7,402 nucleotides of DNA from Pseudonocardiaceae bacterium (GTDB lineage Bacteria; Actinomycetota; Actinomycetes; Mycobacteriales; Pseudonocardiaceae), in contig JAICSB010000150.1 of NCBI GenBank assembly GCA_025937115.1, positions 1 to 7,402 of the forward strand, written 5' to 3'. Positions 6,208 to 7,402 of the stretch are shown here, one piece after another. Each line of letters starts with the position of its first letter. The first letter of the stretch is position 1. The notes beneath the pieces were generated by a model. That model saw only the letters and a program-made list of their open reading frames with translations, was not told the DNA's origin and made no database searches. Position numbers and translations under genes: made by a program.

Positions 6208-6250
6208 TGCCGCCGACGGCCGTGGAAGGCCACCTCTGTGAGAGGCGGCC
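6190..6250 (+). ncRNA. Attenuator-like RNA with two mutually exclusive hairpins
   Basis: Three segments can pair in two ways. Segment 1, GAGGTGGC (6190-6197), lies inside the tiny ORF and is perfectly complementary to GCCACCTC (6229-6236). Segment 2, GGCCACCTC (6228-6236), also pairs with segment 3, GAGGCGGCC (6242-6250), in eight pairs with one A-C mismatch and a five-base TGTGA loop. A further GGCC-GTGGAA-GGCC hairpin (6218-6231) competes as well. A ribosome at the tiny ORF stop (6205-6207) would cover segment 1 and favour the 2:3 hairpin, the usual logic of translation-coupled attenuation. No T-run follows the 2:3 hairpin, so intrinsic termination in the classical sense is not supported. 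The product could be a stand-alone small RNA starting near 6144. Confidence 0.4.
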
Positions 6251-6262
6251 GGCGAATCCAAG

Positions 6263-6346
6263 GCAGTCACCCGGCCCCCGGGGTGCCTGAGCAGTGGTCC
6301 CGCTCGGGCTCGCCGCTTCGTGCGGTGACCCCCGGGGGCTGACTGC
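6263..6346. repeat. Long interrupted inverted repeat, G/C-rich
   Basis: Left arm GCAGTCA (6263-6269) plus GCCCCCGGGG (6274-6283) is complementary to right arm CCCCGGGGGC (6330-6339) plus TGACTGC (6340-6346): 17 base pairs with a four-base bulge on the left, enclosing 46 nt. Each arm can also fold alone: CACCCGG (6268-6274) with CCGGGGTG (6278-6285, one bulged G), and the perfect palindrome CCCCCGGGGG (6329-6338). It lies between the tiny + strand locus and the end of the - strand nitrobindin-like gene and may serve as a bidirectional transcription barrier. Confidence 0.45.
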
Positions 6347-6358
6347 TGTTGTCAGCCC
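6336..6358 (-). terminator. Hairpin at the end of the nitrobindin-like gene
   Basis: GGGCTGAC (6336-6343) and GTCAGCCC (6351-6358) form a perfect eight-base-pair stem with a seven-base loop, and the stem contains the stop codon of the nitrobindin-like gene (6352-6354). No T-run follows in either direction, so it is a terminator only of the tail-less kind proposed for actinobacteria. Protection of the mRNA 3' end is the alternative. It competes with the long inverted repeat for bases 6336-6346. Confidence 0.45.
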
Positions 6359-6996
6359 GCCACTCGGTGCAGCAGGGTCGAGACGTGCGGCTGCATGGGT
6401 TGGCCGACCATCGCGCGTTGCTCAACGTAGGCGAGGTCGCCACCCTCGACGATGCCGTAAAGCCGGTGCGCCCCGGTGACCTCTTTGGCCGAGGAACTCC
6501 GCACCACCGCGTCGGTGGCCAGCTCCCACGAGGTCTGGCTGCGCGGCCGTCCGTAGTAGAGCTCAATGATGCCGGTGCCGTGCGCGGCGAGCAGCTCGAT
6601 GGTGTCATCGGCTTGCGGCCGCCAGAACCCGGTCTCCCGAGCCGCCGGTCGGATCACCTTGCCGGCGTCGTCGAGCAACCACGCCCGGGACTCGTAGCGC
6701 AGAAATGGCCGCCCGTCGTGGCAGATCACCACCTGCTGACCGAATCGGTACGGTCCATCGATGGTCGGGTAGACGATCTCTCCTTCGCCGCGCCAGACCC
6801 CGATCAGCGGCAGCAGGGCCAGGCACTGAGGGTGCAGCTGCGGCCCTTCGCGCAGGTTCGCGGTGTCGCCGGGAATCGGTAGGTCGGTGAATTCGGGAAG
6901 GTTGCGGGCACCCGTGCTCGCTGCGCGCTCGGCGGCGAGCCGCAGCGCCTCATCGCCGCTCAAACCGTTAGGGCCGCTGGTCACCCTCGGGATCAT
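6352..6996 (-). CDS. Nitrobindin-like / FABP-like beta-barrel protein (DUF1794)
   Basis: This 214-residue cytoplasmic protein belongs to the family of ten-stranded barrels related to fatty-acid-binding proteins that includes bacterial nitrobindins. Marks are ARNLPEF (30-36), the DTANLREG segment, GVWRGEGE with the GxWxGxG signature (Gly66, Trp68, Gly70, Gly72), YRFGQQVV, and ELYYGRPR. Near the C-terminus [19 protein letters not shown] is followed by His204, in the place of the haem-coordinating histidine of nitrobindins. The closest relative I recall is mycobacterial Rv0813c. Haem binding and nitrate/peroxynitrite chemistry are therefore plausible, while lipid binding is the older suggestion. 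ATG 6996 is used; GTG 7011 (five residues longer) and GTG 6984 are alternatives, and none has a clearly spaced binding site. The 106 bp upstream show no convincing promoter. Its 3' end carries a strong hairpin. Confidence 0.88.
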   Translation of the reverse strand: MIPRVTSGPNGLSGDEALRLAAERAASTGARNLPEFTDLPIPGDTANLREGPQLHPQCLALLPLIGVWRGEGEIVYPTIDGPYRFGQQVVICHDGRPFLRYESRAWLLDDAGKVIRPAARETGFWRPQADDTIELLAAHGTGIIELYYGRPRSQTSWELATDAVVRSSSAKEVTGAHRLYGIVEGGDLAYVEQRAMVGQPMQPHVSTLLHRVAG

Positions 6997-7102
6997 AGGC
7001 GGTCCGCACACCCCACCGGTTGATCACCGTCTGGGTGTGCAAAATCGCACGGCCAGGCCTCAGTTTTGACGATCATGGCACCACGGGTGGCGTCGGCGAG
7101 CG

Positions 7103-7402
7103 TCAGCCCACTTGTAGTTGCAGCAGGGCGACCTTGGGGTTGTCCAGTTCCACGTCGAAGGTTCCCGGTTTGTTCGCGGTGAAGGCGATCGACGCCGTGC
7201 TGGCCGCCGGAACCTTGACCGTCCGCTCGTAACCGTGCACGTGAATCTCGTCGGCCACATCGCTGCTCACCGAGATGATCACGGGGCTACCGAGAGGCAC
7301 GGTCACCTTGCCGGTGTCGCCGCTGGCCTTCCCGCCCCGGACCTTGACGCTGATCGTGCGGACGGTCAGTTCCGGCGCCTTTCCCGGTGCCGCCGACGGG
7401 CC
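7103..7402 (-). CDS. Cupredoxin-like domain protein, C-terminal part (5' end beyond window)
   Basis: The frame is open from the right edge to TGA at 7103-7105 and gives 99 residues of the C-terminal part. A proline/alanine/glycine-rich linker (GPSAAPGKAPEL) is followed by a beta-rich domain: LTVRTISVKVRGGK, VTVPLGSPVIISVSSDV, ADEIHVHGYE, VKVPAASTASIAFTANKPGTF and a closing LLQLQVG. This order fits a single cupredoxin-fold domain of the secreted or lipoprotein kind found in actinobacteria, with the signal peptide presumably encoded to the right of the window. The DEIHVHGYE motif gives an HxH pair, but the Cys and Met ligands of type 1 copper sites are absent from this part, so metal binding is uncertain. 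Starting at GTG 7306 would cut the first strands off the domain and is rejected. The gene ends about 106 bp before the nitrobindin-like start. Confidence 0.75.
   Translation of the reverse strand, partial: GPSAAPGKAPELTVRTISVKVRGGKASGDTGKVTVPLGSPVIISVSSDVADEIHVHGYERTVKVPAASTASIAFTANKPGTFDVELDNPKVALLQLQVG

Noticed and set aside
5800..6270. 156-codon - strand frame spanning the nur upstream region
   Set aside because: It runs out of frame through nur and has no family features; the upstream part covers promoters and palindromes instead.
6267..6608. 113-codon - strand frame and 6349-6882 + frame around the nitrobindin-like gene
   Set aside because: Out-of-frame shadows; the nitrobindin-like frame has the GxWxGxG motif and C-terminal His.
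7036..7050. GTGC-AAAATC-GCAC near the nitrobindin-like start, considered as a Nur box or operator
   Set aside because: Only four base pairs per arm, and it does not match tGCaa-n5-ttGCa; too short to claim.
1..7402. tRNA, rRNA, CRISPR array, insertion sequence, integrase or attachment site
   Set aside because: No cloverleaf, array of spaced repeats, transposase motif or terminal repeats were seen; composition is uniform apart from the 6054-6351 gap.

Overview
The window is chromosomal DNA from a high-GC actinomycete. Evidence: strong G/C preference at third codon positions, frequent GTG/TTG starts, short overlapping genes, and gene content purF-purM-DUF3073-ygfZ-nitrobindin-like, which as I recall is also a neighbourhood in mycobacteria and other Actinobacteria. 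An RsiG-type anti-sigma factor and a Nur-like Fur protein point to a differentiating, possibly sporulating lineage. Pseudonocardiales is my guess, not shown by the sequence.

Layout. Positions 1-248 hold no gene I can support, but do hold a 9-bp inverted repeat. On the + strand follow a DinB/maleylpyruvate-isomerase-like metal-binding protein (249-809), a short promoter region with a tandem repeat (823-853), purF (906-2456) and purM (2453-3580, ATGA overlap). Everything annotated as protein-coding after that is on the - strand, apart from one tiny ORF: a DUF3073 protein (3628-3828); a run nur-ygfZ-rsiG, read leftwards from 6053 to 4013 with a GTGA overlap and a 17-bp gap; a nitrobindin-like beta-barrel protein (6352-6996); and the C-terminal part of a secreted cupredoxin-like protein that runs off the right edge (7103-7402).

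How the genes work together. purF and purM are steps 1 and 5 of de novo purine synthesis and are translationally coupled. The - strand run joins a metal-dependent repressor with nickel-site histidines (Nur-like), a folate-dependent Fe-S maintenance protein (YgfZ) and a c-di-GMP-dependent anti-sigma factor (RsiG). Metal sensing, Fe-S repair and developmental control therefore probably share one transcript.

The least explained part is 6054-6351, between nur and the nitrobindin-like gene. It contains two palindromes at the nur start and a divergent + strand promoter candidate. Downstream is a 12-19 codon ORF preceded by a 15-nt near-complete match to the 16S rRNA anti-Shine-Dalgarno tail. After that come mutually exclusive hairpins resembling an attenuator, yet no + strand gene lies downstream. 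This is the best candidate for an undescribed small RNA or small-peptide locus.
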